A stretch of 64,000 nt of DNA from Phenylobacterium sp. (GTDB taxonomy: Bacteria; Pseudomonadota; Alphaproteobacteria; Caulobacterales; Caulobacteraceae). The position numbers were made by a program, and so were the translations under genes. This document shows, in pieces, positions 47,970 to 56,204 of the stretch. The stretch is taken from the NCBI RefSeq assembly GCF_004799515.1, contig NZ_SSMX01000054.1:62001-126000 (forward strand), written 5' to 3'. Positions within the stretch are counted from its first letter, which is position 1. Each line of letters begins with the position of its first letter. The notes below the pieces were generated by a model that did no database searches, was not told where the DNA came from, and saw only the letters and a program-made list of their open reading frames with translations.

Positions 47970-49523
47970 TCAGGCCGCGGCCGGCAGGGTGACGACGGCT
48001 GTCGTTCCGCCCGGCCGCGACTGCAGCTCCACGTCGCCCCCATGTGCGCGGGCCGTGGAACGGGCGATCGGCAGGCCCAGGCCCACCCCGCCGTTGTCGA
48101 GGTTGCGCGAAGCGTCGGTGCGGTAGAAGGGCTGGAAGACGCGGCCGAGCTCGTCCGGAGACAGGCCCGGGCCGGCGTCGACGATCTCCACCACCGCGGC
48201 GGGACCATCCCGGCGCACGTTGATCCGCGCCTCGCCGCCGTATTTCAGCGCATTGTCCACCAGGTTGGAGAACAGCCGCTGCAGGGCGACCGGGTCGCCG
48301 TCGACGGTGACGGGGGCCGCGGCCTCGTCGATCTCCACCTGGCCGCCGACCATCGCCGCATCGTCGGCGACGCATTCGATCAGGGACAGCAGGTCCAGTT
48401 TCTCCCGTCGCCGCGGCTGGCCCTCGTCGCGGATGAAGGCCAGCACGCCGCCGATCATCTGCTCCATCTGGTCGACGTCGGAGAGCACCGAGGCCTTTAA
48501 GCCCGCCGGCGCGGCCTCCAGCTTGAAGCGGATGCGCGCCAGCGGCGTGCGCAGGTCGTGGGAGATCGCCCCCACCATGGCCGTGCGGTCGTTGATGTAG
48601 CGCTTCAGCCGTTCCTGCATCTCGTTGAAGGCGTGAGCAGCGGCCCCGATCTCGGCGGGCCCCTTCAAGGTCATCTGCGGGGCGTGCGGATCGCGGCCCA
48701 GGGTCTCGGCGGCTTCGGCGAAGCGGCGCAGCGGCGCGGAAATCCGCCGCGAGAACAGATAGCCCGCCGAGGCCACCAGCAGGAAACCGCCCAGGAGCCA
48801 GGCCAGCGCCTGCATCTGCCAGGCGGAAGGGAACGGCTCAGGCGTCGAGCGGATCACGGTCCAGGTTCCATCGGCCTGCTGCAGGGCTGCGGAGAAGTCG
48901 CCGAAGATCGGCAGCTCGGGCCCGCCGAAGAAGCGGCGCCGGCCGGCCATGCGCATCCAGGGCCGCAGCTCGCCGCCGCCGCGGAAGGCGTAGGCCGGGG
49001 CGGCCAGGTTCGGCACGGGCTCCTGCTCCGGGGGCGGCCGCGCCAGGTCGGACGCCGAGAACGGCCCGGCGGCCTGGTCGCGGTCATTCTCGAAGGGCGA
49101 GGCGCCCATCGGCCCGCCGCGGTCCGGGCCCCGGGGCGGCGGCTCGCCCGTCACCACCCGGCGCAGGCGCCAGAGCGGCGAGGCGTTCTGCTCCTCCAGC
49201 CGCACCTTCTCCTCCGGCTCGCCCAGGGTGCGGGCGAGCGCGGCCAGGGTGCGTTCATGCTCGCGGTGCGGCGAGACCAGTTCCGGCGGCAGGGCCTTGG
49301 CGGTGCTGCGGGCCAGGGGGCGGCCGAACCGGGTCTTCAGCGGCCCGCCGCGCAGGGCCGCGGCGACCTCGGCCACCCGGTAGACCGGCGGCCGGGGCGG
49401 CGGCATGAACAGGATGATCCCGAAGCTGATCGCCTGGGCGACCAGCAGGCTGACCAGCAGGAGGCCGACGAGCTGCAGGCTGATCGGCGCCCGCGGGCGG
49501 GACGGCCGTTCCGCGGGGGCCAT
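47970..49523 (-). CDS. sensor histidine kinase, EnvZ-like
   Basis: A 517-residue membrane kinase. Spans lie at about 15-40 and 238-258 with a periplasmic domain of about 195 residues that is unusually rich in Pro, Gly and Arg. HAMP follows (RRISAPLRRFAEAAETLG), then the phospho-acceptor histidine in MVGAISHDLRTPLARIRFKL, the N box NLVDNALKYGG, and GPGLSPDELGRVFQPFYR with GVGLGLPIAR. It pairs with the regulator encoded 22 bases upstream. A Spy-like periplasmic protein gene sits beyond that, pointing to an envelope-stress role. Confidence 0.94.
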   Translation of the reverse strand: MAPAERPSRPRAPISLQLVGLLLVSLLVAQAISFGIILFMPPPRPPVYRVAEVAAALRGGPLKTRFGRPLARSTAKALPPELVSPHREHERTLAALARTLGEPEEKVRLEEQNASPLWRLRRVVTGEPPPRGPDRGGPMGASPFENDRDQAAGPFSASDLARPPPEQEPVPNLAAPAYAFRGGGELRPWMRMAGRRRFFGGPELPIFGDFSAALQQADGTWTVIRSTPEPFPSAWQMQALAWLLGGFLLVASAGYLFSRRISAPLRRFAEAAETLGRDPHAPQMTLKGPAEIGAAAHAFNEMQERLKRYINDRTAMVGAISHDLRTPLARIRFKLEAAPAGLKASVLSDVDQMEQMIGGVLAFIRDEGQPRRREKLDLLSLIECVADDAAMVGGQVEIDEAAAPVTVDGDPVALQRLFSNLVDNALKYGGEARINVRRDGPAAVVEIVDAGPGLSPDELGRVFQPFYRTDASRNLDNGGVGLGLPIARSTARAHGGDVELQSRPGGTTAVVTLPAAA

Positions 49524-49545
49524 GGCTAGACCCTAGCCGGCCGGC

Positions 49546-50277
49546 TCACGCGCGGGTGACCTTGGCGTCGAACAGATAGCCCGCGCCGCGGTAGGTCTTG
49601 ATGATCTCGCCCTCGACGCAGGCGTGCAGCTTGCGGCGCAGGCGGCTGATCTGCACGTCGACCGCCCGGTCGAACACCTCGGTCTGCGAGCCGCGGGCCT
49701 GCTCCAGCAGCTGGTCGCGCGACAGGATGCGCTGCGGGTTCTCCAGGAAGACGCTGAGCAGGGAGAACTCCCCGCCGGTGAGCAGGATGGTGGTGCCGTT
49801 GGGGGCGCGCAGCTGGCGGCGCAGGGTGTCCACTACGAAACCCTGGAAATGGTAGGTCTTGCCGCGCCGGGGGGCGCCGCCGCGCACCTCGTCCAGGCGG
49901 CGGAAGACGGCGCGGACCCGGGCCAGCAGCTCCCGCGGGCTGCAGGGCTTGGGCAGGTAGTCGTCGGCGCCCAGCTCCAGGCCCAGCACCCGGTCGACCT
50001 CGTCGCCCATGGCGCTGACCATGACGATGGCCGGGCCGCCGGTCTCCGACAGCCGCCGGCAGATCGACAGGCCGTCTTCACCCGGCAGCATGACGTCAAG
50101 CACGATCAGGTCGATGGGCGCCGCGGCCAGGGCCGCCTCCATCGAGGGCCCGTCGTGGGCGGCGTGCAGCTGGTAGCCGTGCTCCTGCAGATAGCCCACC
50201 ACCTGCTCGCGGAGCTGGCTGTCGTCGTCGACGACCAGGATGTGACGGGCGGGAAGGACGCTCGCTTGGGTGTTCAT
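49546..50277 (-). CDS. OmpR-family response regulator
   Basis: A 243-residue response regulator. The receiver contains HILVVDDDSQLREQVVGYL, the phospho-acceptor in DLIVLDVMLPGEDGLSICRR, VMVSAMGD and the lysine in YLPKPCSPRELLARV. The C-terminal winged helix has LTGGEFSLLSVFLENPQRIL and FDRAVDVQISRLRRKLHA. It precedes the histidine kinase in one operon. Confidence 0.95.
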   Translation of the reverse strand: MNTQASVLPARHILVVDDDSQLREQVVGYLQEHGYQLHAAHDGPSMEAALAAAPIDLIVLDVMLPGEDGLSICRRLSETGGPAIVMVSAMGDEVDRVLGLELGADDYLPKPCSPRELLARVRAVFRRLDEVRGGAPRRGKTYHFQGFVVDTLRRQLRAPNGTTILLTGGEFSLLSVFLENPQRILSRDQLLEQARGSQTEVFDRAVDVQISRLRRKLHACVEGEIIKTYRGAGYLFDAKVTRA

Positions 50278-50326
50278 GGCATATCCTCCCCATGGGCTGG
50301 CGGGTTCCGGCCTATGGCCAAAGGAT

Positions 50327-50355
50327 TGTGGCGCCGCGACAACGGCGACGCCACA
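50327..50355 (-). terminator. stem-loop between the Spy-like and regulator genes
   Basis: TGTGGCG (50327-50333) pairs with CGCCACA (50349-50355), with additional CCG/CGG pairing inside. It would fold in the transcript leaving the Spy-like gene at 50381. No strong U-run is seen; it may separate that gene from the two-component operon or attenuate read-through. Confidence 0.4.
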
Positions 50356-50380
50356 TTCCTCTATTGGGCCTCAGCCGAGC

Positions 50381-50971
50381 CTATTCGTCGCGGGGGCCGC
50401 CAGGAGGCGGGCCGCCCCCCGGGCCACGACCGCCGAAGCCGTGGCCGCCGAACCCGTGATGGCCCCAGCCGCCACGGCCATAGCCGTGGCCCTGGACCCG
50501 CTGCAGGGCGTCGAACACCTGCTTCTGGTCGGGGCTGAGCGCGTTGTAGAAGGTCCGCAGGGCCTCGGCGTGGCGTTGGCGCATGCCGGACATCTCCGCC
50601 TCGCGCCGCGCCTCCATGTCCAGGCGCTGGGCGGTGGTCATCGGCGCAGCCCCCGGGCCGGCTCCAGGAGCCCCCGGCGGGCCATGGCGGCCGCCCGGCT
50701 TGCCGGCGCCGTCGGGGCGATGGTGCGACTGCAGGAAGGCGGTGAGCGCCGGCTCCTGGTCGGGACGCAGGCGCAGGATGGTGCGCAGGTCCTGGGCCCG
50801 CTGCTTTTCATGCGCCTCGCGCATGGCCTGCATGCGGGCATGCATGTCGCCGGCCGCCGCCGGACGTGGGCCGCGCTGGCCGTCCTGGGCCCAGGCGGCG
50901 GGGGTCGCGAGCGTGGCGGCGCCGAGCACGGCGAGGGCGGAAAGGGCGGCGTAGCGGGTAGCGCGTCTCAT
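50381..50971 (-). CDS. Spy/CpxP-like periplasmic protein (LTxxQ family)
   Basis: A 196-residue exported protein. The signal peptide is RRATRYAALSALAVLGAATL followed by ATPAAWAQ. The mature part is helical with two variants of the LTxxQ motif, LRPDQEPALTAFLQ and LSPDQKQVFDALQ, as in the Spy/CpxP/ZraP group of periplasmic chaperones and stress sensors. The last 35 residues are almost pure Gly, His, Arg and Pro (GRGGWGHHGFGGHGFGG), which could bind metal. ATG 50971 starts the signal peptide; a longer frame upstream is rejected. It lies upstream of a regulator-kinase pair on the same strand. Confidence 0.85.
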   Translation of the reverse strand: MRRATRYAALSALAVLGAATLATPAAWAQDGQRGPRPAAAGDMHARMQAMREAHEKQRAQDLRTILRLRPDQEPALTAFLQSHHRPDGAGKPGGRHGPPGAPGAGPGAAPMTTAQRLDMEARREAEMSGMRQRHAEALRTFYNALSPDQKQVFDALQRVQGHGYGRGGWGHHGFGGHGFGGRGPGGGPPPGGPRDE

Positions 50972-51155
50972 GGAAGGGTCGTCTCCGGTTTTCGTCCCGG
51001 GCTTGATGCCACGGCCCTGCGCCAGGGGAATTTCGGCCCGTGAGACGCCTGCGACATGGCCTGGACACAGTAAGGCGAAGGCTGGGTAAGCAGCCGGACG
51101 GACACGGCCGGAGCCGCAAGGGCCCCGGCCGCGCCGCGGCAAGCTGCCGCGGACT

Positions 51156-52028
51156 CTAGGCGCTGACCGCCTGGGCGGCCGTCGAGGACTGAGTCTGCGT
51201 GCTGTCCACGCCGCCCATGTGGTGGGCCTGGCGGAAGGCGTCGATGCCGGCGGAGATCTCGCTGGCGCTCAACTGGCCGTCGCCGTTGGTGTCCAGGCTG
51301 TTGAAGGCCGTGGACAGGCTGGTGGCGTCGCTGGAGCCGGCCGAAACCCCGAGCGCGCTCTCGACTTCGCTCAGGCTGAGGCTGCCGTCCTGGTTGGAGT
51401 CGGTCGCCCCGAGCAGCTGGTCGGCGAGGTCGGCGCCAGAGGCGCTGTCCGCGCCGCTCATGCCGCCCATGCCATGGTGGTGATGCCCGCCGTGGTGGGC
51501 GCCTTGCGGGCCTTGGGGCCCTTGTGTGCTTTGCGCGCCTTGGCCGCCATTCATGGCGGACAGGGCGTTGGTGAGTTCCTGTTGGCTGATTTCGCCGTCG
51601 CCATTCGTGTCGATCTGGGCGAATGCCTGGGAGAGCGCGTCCGCGCCCGAGGTCGTGTCGGTTCCGGAGGCGCTGTCCGCGCCGGAGGTGCTGCCCATGC
51701 CCAGCGCGTTTTCGATTTCGCTGAGGCTGAGGGAGCCGTCGCCGTTGGTGTCGGCCACGCTCATGATCTGCGAGGCGATGCTTGAGGCCTCCGACGGCGC
51801 TTCCTGCGCCGAGAGCAGCGAGGCCAGGGTGTTCGAGACGAATTGTGTCGCGCTCGGCCCGCCCGCCAGCTGGCTGGCCGTCTGGGTGGTGGAGGTCGAA
51901 GACGTGCTGGCGGAGCTGGCGCCCGGCAAATCCTGCCCGGCCGAGGCGGATTGAGATTGCAGCATCATGCTTAGGAGGCGTTGTGCCTCACCCCCTCCGT
52001 AAGCTGTTGGAGTTGAAGAAATTTGCAT
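51156..52028 (-). CDS. EF-hand calcium-binding protein
   Basis: A 290-residue protein with four canonical EF-hand loops in two pairs: DTNGDGSLSLSE (93-104), DTNGDGEISQQE (140-151), DSNQDGSLSLSE (210-221) and DTNGDGQLSASE (246-257). The pairs are separated by a flexible stretch with a His/Gly run (HHGGHHHHGMGGM), and the rest is rich in Ser, Ala and Thr. It has no signal peptide; the N-terminus is MQISSTPTAYGG. Similar bacterial proteins (XopAW-like) are exported by non-Sec routes or act inside the cell. GTGAGG lies upstream of ATG 52028. It is divergent from the autotransporter. Confidence 0.9.
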   Translation of the reverse strand: MQISSTPTAYGGGEAQRLLSMMLQSQSASAGQDLPGASSASTSSTSTTQTASQLAGGPSATQFVSNTLASLLSAQEAPSEASSIASQIMSVADTNGDGSLSLSEIENALGMGSTSGADSASGTDTTSGADALSQAFAQIDTNGDGEISQQELTNALSAMNGGQGAQSTQGPQGPQGAHHGGHHHHGMGGMSGADSASGADLADQLLGATDSNQDGSLSLSEVESALGVSAGSSDATSLSTAFNSLDTNGDGQLSASEISAGIDAFRQAHHMGGVDSTQTQSSTAAQAVSA

Positions 52029-52128
52029 CTAAGCCTCACCTGAGGTTTCAAGGACGCGCGGCGATTTGCGCCCCTGGGAGCCCGCCGCGCGGCGTAAGCC
52101 ATGCAAATTCCGGGGTATTTGGAGTTGC

Positions 52129-52188
52129 GGCCGAATGTTTCGGCCTTTGCTGCAAGGGTGTAACGATAGGCCGCTGTTTTCAGCGGCC
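52129..52188 (+). other. two tandem perfect hairpins in the autotransporter leader region
   Basis: GGCCGAA-TGT-TTCGGCC (52129-52145) and GGCCGCTG-TTTT-CAGCGGCC (52169-52188) lie in the 242-base divergent space, 83 bases or more before the autotransporter ATG. Either could be an mRNA leader structure or a protein-binding palindrome. No ribosome-binding site is occluded by them. Confidence 0.5.
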
Positions 52189-52270
52189 GACGAGCGGATC
52201 GGTGAACCGGAGCCATGCGCCGGACACAATCATGCTCGATCGATCTGGCCGTCGTGAGGGGTTGAAGTTG

Positions 52271-55200
52271 ATGACTGGGTATTTTTCGCCGCTCGCCACT
52301 CGTTCAGCCGAAACGGCCCCCCGTGGCGCGCGTCGCCTGCGGGCCGGCGTGCTGCGTTTCGGGCCGGCGATGGTCAGCGTTTCAGCCCTGATCTGGGCCG
52401 CGCCGGCGCTCGCCCAGACCACCACGCCCCCGGCCTCGACCACGCTCACCGACAGCACCACAAAGCCGCAGGTCACCTCGCAGACCGGCGACCTGACCAT
52501 CAACTCCGGCGTCACCGTCCACCCGCCGTCGGGCGTGGCGGTGACCCAGGACAGCAACAACTCCGTCACCAACAACGGCGAGATCCAGTTCCAGAACAAG
52601 AACGAGGTCACCGCCATCCTGTCGGTGGTCCCGACGTCCGGCCTCACGGGCTCGATCAGCAACAACGCCACCATCGAGGTCGACGACACCACCCAGCCGA
52701 CCACCGACAAGAACGGCATCCTGCACGGCCCGTTCGCCAGCGGCCCGGACCGCAACGGCATCATCGTCACCGGCACCGGCACGCTCACCGGCGACATCGA
52801 CAACAGCGCCACCGGCGTCATCACCATCAAGGGCGACAATTCCTCGGCCATCTCGATCGGGACCAACCTCAACGGCCAGATCATCAGCGCCGGCTCCATT
52901 TCCGCCTCGGGCACCAACGTTTTCGGCATCCACACCACCGGCTCGGTCAGCGGGCCGATCACCCTCGGCGGCACCATCTCCACGGCCGGCCAGGGCGCCC
53001 AGGCCGCGAACTTCGGCGGTGACATCGGCGGCCAGCTGGACATCAACGGGACCATCAGCTCGACCGGCTACCGCTTCACCACCCGCAGCACCGACCCGAA
53101 TTTCCTGAAGGAACTGGCCGCCGACGACCTGCTGCAGGGCGGCGCGGCGGTCACCGTCAGCGGCAACGTCGCCGGCGGCGTCCTGGTGGACGCCTCGACC
53201 TCGACCGACGCCACCACGGGCGTGATCACCTCCGTCGAAGGCACCATCAGCCAGAGCGCCCAGGCGCCCGCGATGGTGATCGGCAACACCACGGCCGGAC
53301 ACAACATCGTGCTGGGCAACGTCGGCACCGACACGGACGCCTATGGCCTGGAGATCAAGGGCGCGGTCGCCTCCTCGGGCGTCTACGACGGCGTCTCCTC
53401 CACCGGCATCCAGGTGGGCATCGCCGGCGGCGGCACAGTCAACACCAGCGGCGGCATCCACATCGTCGGGAGCGTCACCGCCACCTCCTGGCTGGCCGAT
53501 TCGACGGCCATGGCGCTGACCGGCACGATCGCCCCCCTGATTCGCAACGAGGGCGACATCGGCGCGTCGCTGAATTCCGACGCCGTCGGCATCACCGCGC
53601 GGGCGATCACCATCGACGCCACCTCCGTCCTGACCACCCTGCAGAACGCCGCCAACATCACCGCCACGGTGGCCGGCCCGTCGGCGAACGCCATCGTCAT
53701 CCAGGACAAGTCCGGCACCCTCGCCGAAATCGAGAACATCGGCATCATCGCCACCGGCCGCACCTTCACCGCCTCCTCTGCGGTGACCGGCCAGAGCGTG
53801 GCGATGGACCTGTCGGCCAACACCAGCGGCGTGCACATCATCCAGTTCCTGCCGAGCGGGGACACGCTGGCGCCCGAGATCATCGGCGACATCACCACGG
53901 GCTCCGGCGCCGACCGGCTGGAGTTCCTGGCCGGCACGGTGACCGGCAACATCAACCTGGGCGCCGGCGCCAACAGCCTCAGCATCGACAATGGCACGGT
54001 GGTGAAGGGCAACCTGGACGCCCCCGGCGGCACGCTGGCGCTGAGCATCGGCACGGGCTCGCTGACCATCAACGACGCCAGCCAGCTGAAGCTGCCCACC
54101 CTGTCGATGGGCTCCGCCGCGGCCCTGGTGGTCACCGCGGACCCAGTGGCCGGCACGGCGACCAATCTGAACGTGTCCGGCGCCGCCAACATCGCCAGCG
54201 GCGCCACCATCGGCGTCCGCGTCGCCTCGGTGCTGCAGGGCACGGAGACCTTCAACATCGTGCAGGCCGGCCAGCTGAACGTCGGCGCCTCCGCCTCCAG
54301 CCTGCTGGGCTCTTCGCCCTTCCTCTATAACACCAGCCTGGCCGTCAACTCGGCCACCGGCTCGATCAACGCCACCCTGTCGACCAAGACCGCCGCCCAG
54401 CTCGGCCTGCCGTCGGCCACCGCCGCGGGCCTGGCCCCCTTGCTTGCGAACATCAGCAAGGACGCGGGCCTGGAGAGCGCGCTCCTGTCCCAGACCACCC
54501 AGTCGGGCCTGGTCAACCTCTACAACCAGATGATGCCGAACCATTCCGCCAGCATCTTCAACACCGTGGCCGCCAGCGTGGGCGCCATGAGCCGGCCGCT
54601 GGACGACCGGCAGGACCCGGTGGGCGGCGGCTTCTGGATGCAGGAAACCAACGCCGGGGTGTTCCAGAACGGCCACGACAACGACCCGGGCTACAAGGCC
54701 TGGAGCTTCGGCGCCGTCGCCGGCTACGAGGTCCCGAAGACCCCGTTGGGCATCCTGGGCGCCACCTTCGGCGCCAGCGCCAACCAGATCTACGCCGACG
54801 ATGTCGACCCGTCGCAGGACCTGCACGCCAATCTGGTCGACGCCGGCGTCTATTGGCGGATCACCAAGGGCGGCTTCTCGGCCAATGTGCACCTGGGCGC
54901 CGACTATGTGCAGGTCACCTCGACCCGGGTGATCGAGGTCCTGGGCGGCGACGGCCTGGCGGTCTCGCGCGCCGCCGATGGCCACTGGAACGCCTGGGGC
55001 GTCAACGCCCACGCCATGGCCAGCTACGAGGCGCACCTGGGCAAGGCCTACATCCGGCCCCTGGTCAACGTGGACTACATGCGGCTGGAGGAAGGCGCCT
55101 ACACCGAGACCGGCGGCGGCGACGGCATGGACCTGGCGGTCAACTCGCGCACCAGCTCGCGCCTGTCGGCCTTCGCCGGCGTCGCGGTGGGCGCGCTCTA

Positions 55201-55468
55201 TGGCCCCGACCACTCCTGGGGTCCGGAGGCCCTGATCGGCTACCGCTCGGTGACCAACGAGGTGCTCGGCAACACGACGGCCAAGTTCGTGGCCGGCGGC
55301 GACCCGTTCACGCTGAGCTCCGAGGACATATCGGGCTCGGGCGCGGCGGTGCACCTGTCGCTGCGCGGCGAGAACGGCTCGGGCGGCTTCGCGGTGGAGA
55401 CCGGCGCCGAACAGCGCGACGGCCTCAGCATCTACGACCTGCGGCTGACCGGGCACGTGCAGTTCTAG
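52271..55468 (+). CDS. autotransporter (type V secretion) outer-membrane protein
   Basis: A 1065-residue protein. A long signal peptide ends at about residue 49 (VSVSALIWAAPALAQ). The passenger, to about residue 780, is rich in Thr, Ser, Asn and Gly with many short repeats such as ITTGSGADRLEFLAGTVTGN and NGTVVKGNLDAPGGTL, expected to form a beta-helix. The C-terminal 275 residues are an autotransporter beta-barrel beginning about DPVGGGFWMQETNAGVF and ending in the signature aromatic terminus RLTGHVQF. No protease or lipase active site could be recognised, so adhesin or surface-layer functions are more likely. The ATG follows GAGGGGTTGAAGTTG. Confidence 0.9.
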   Translation: MTGYFSPLATRSAETAPRGARRLRAGVLRFGPAMVSVSALIWAAPALAQTTTPPASTTLTDSTTKPQVTSQTGDLTINSGVTVHPPSGVAVTQDSNNSVTNNGEIQFQNKNEVTAILSVVPTSGLTGSISNNATIEVDDTTQPTTDKNGILHGPFASGPDRNGIIVTGTGTLTGDIDNSATGVITIKGDNSSAISIGTNLNGQIISAGSISASGTNVFGIHTTGSVSGPITLGGTISTAGQGAQAANFGGDIGGQLDINGTISSTGYRFTTRSTDPNFLKELAADDLLQGGAAVTVSGNVAGGVLVDASTSTDATTGVITSVEGTISQSAQAPAMVIGNTTAGHNIVLGNVGTDTDAYGLEIKGAVASSGVYDGVSSTGIQVGIAGGGTVNTSGGIHIVGSVTATSWLADSTAMALTGTIAPLIRNEGDIGASLNSDAVGITARAITIDATSVLTTLQNAANITATVAGPSANAIVIQDKSGTLAEIENIGIIATGRTFTASSAVTGQSVAMDLSANTSGVHIIQFLPSGDTLAPEIIGDITTGSGADRLEFLAGTVTGNINLGAGANSLSIDNGTVVKGNLDAPGGTLALSIGTGSLTINDASQLKLPTLSMGSAAALVVTADPVAGTATNLNVSGAANIASGATIGVRVASVLQGTETFNIVQAGQLNVGASASSLLGSSPFLYNTSLAVNSATGSINATLSTKTAAQLGLPSATAAGLAPLLANISKDAGLESALLSQTTQSGLVNLYNQMMPNHSASIFNTVAASVGAMSRPLDDRQDPVGGGFWMQETNAGVFQNGHDNDPGYKAWSFGAVAGYEVPKTPLGILGATFGASANQIYADDVDPSQDLHANLVDAGVYWRITKGGFSANVHLGADYVQVTSTRVIEVLGGDGLAVSRAADGHWNAWGVNAHAMASYEAHLGKAYIRPLVNVDYMRLEEGAYTETGGGDGMDLAVNSRTSSRLSAFAGVAVGALYGPDHSWGPEALIGYRSVTNEVLGNTTAKFVAGGDPFTLSSEDISGSGAAVHLSLRGENGSGGFAVETGAEQRDGLSIYDLRLTGHVQF

Positions 55469-55549
55469 GGGCACGCCCGCCCGGGCGGCCTCTGGCGCGC
55501 GTCGGCCCGTGGTGCTTAGCTTGGCCATCGGCTGAGCGGGAGCAGGACG

Positions 55550-56041
55550 ATGCGGAGGATCTGGACGGCGGCCTCTGGGGTTCTGGCCGCAGGCGTCCTG
55601 CTGGCCGCCGGCGCGGGACAGGCGCAGGTGAAGTCGGGGGCCGAGAGCGGCCTAGGCCTGACGGGCGCCGACGTTCCGCCGTTGCTGCAGACCGTGGAGG
55701 CCCATCCCTACGCGCCGCCGACCGCCATGACCTGCCCGGCCCTGACCTCCGAACTCGTCCAGCTGGACGATCTCCTGGGTCCGGACATCGACAATGACAC
55801 CGAGGCCGAGCCCCAGTCGCGCACCGACAAGATCCGCAGCTCCGGCGCCGATCTGGTCCGCGGCATGGTGCCCTACGGCGGGGTGGTGCGCACGCTCACC
55901 GGGGCCAGCAAGAAGGACAAGCTGCTGGCCAAGGCGGTGACGGCCGGCTACGCGCGGCGCGGCTTCCTGCGCGGCCTGGCGCTGACCCGGAAATGCGCGC
56001 CGCCGGTGACTGCGCCTACGGCCGCCAAGCCCGCGAACTGA
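55550..56041 (+). CDS. exported protein of unknown function
   Basis: A 163-residue protein with a signal peptide ([20 protein letters not shown]). The mature part has a single domain: [20 protein letters not shown], then a basic, glycine-rich amphipathic stretch ([40 protein letters not shown]) and a second cysteine, C150, that may bond with the first. I know no family name for it. ATG 55550 has AGCAGGA upstream. It is downstream of the autotransporter by 81 bases. Confidence 0.75.
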   Translation: MRRIWTAASGVLAAGVLLAAGAGQAQVKSGAESGLGLTGADVPPLLQTVEAHPYAPPTAMTCPALTSELVQLDDLLGPDIDNDTEAEPQSRTDKIRSSGADLVRGMVPYGGVVRTLTGASKKDKLLAKAVTAGYARRGFLRGLALTRKCAPPVTAPTAAKPAN

Positions 56042-56061
56042 CGCGCCCGTCGCCGGGCGCG
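56042..56061. terminator. bidirectional stem-loop
   Basis: CGCGCCCG-TCGC-CGGGCGCG, a perfect 8-bp stem, begins directly after the stop of the plus-strand gene and 22 bases beyond the 3' end of the minus-strand tRNA. It could end both transcripts, although it lacks a T-run. Confidence 0.5.
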
Positions 56062-56083
56062 GCATCTAAGCTTCTGATTTCGC

Positions 56084-56160
56084 TGGCGCACCCGACACGA
56101 TTCGAACGTGTGACCTTTGCCTTCGGAGGGCAACGCTCTATCCAGCTGAGCTACGGGTGC
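56084..56160 (-). tRNA. tRNA-Arg (anticodon CCG)
   Basis: A 77-nt cloverleaf read on the minus strand. Acceptor arms are GCACCCG and CGGGTGC with discriminator G and an encoded CCA. The D arm is GCTC...GAGC, the anticodon arm TTGCC-CTCCGAA-GGCAA with anticodon CCG, the variable loop AGGTC, and the T arm ACACG-TTCGAAT-CGTGT. All stems are fully paired. It lies 44 bases downstream of dnaJ on the same strand. No integrase or attachment duplication is seen nearby. Confidence 0.98.
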
Positions 56161-56204
56161 CGATCCAGCGGAGGCGTGTGTCTAGCCGAAAGGCCGCCCC
56201 GGCG

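Noticed and set aside
51156-52028. Ser/Gly and His repeats as CRISPR-like or tandem DNA repeats
   Set aside because: The repeats are codon-level low complexity and EF-hand duplication within one gene; there is no regular spacer structure.
52382-55528. 1048-residue minus-strand open frame opposite the autotransporter
   Set aside because: It is the antisense shadow of a GC-rich gene: composition is almost only Gly, Ala, Val, Arg, Asp and His, there is no domain, and the plus strand has a signal peptide and barrel.
56084-56160. tRNA-Arg as an integration site
   Set aside because: No integrase gene, repeated tRNA 3' end or change in composition is seen on either side.
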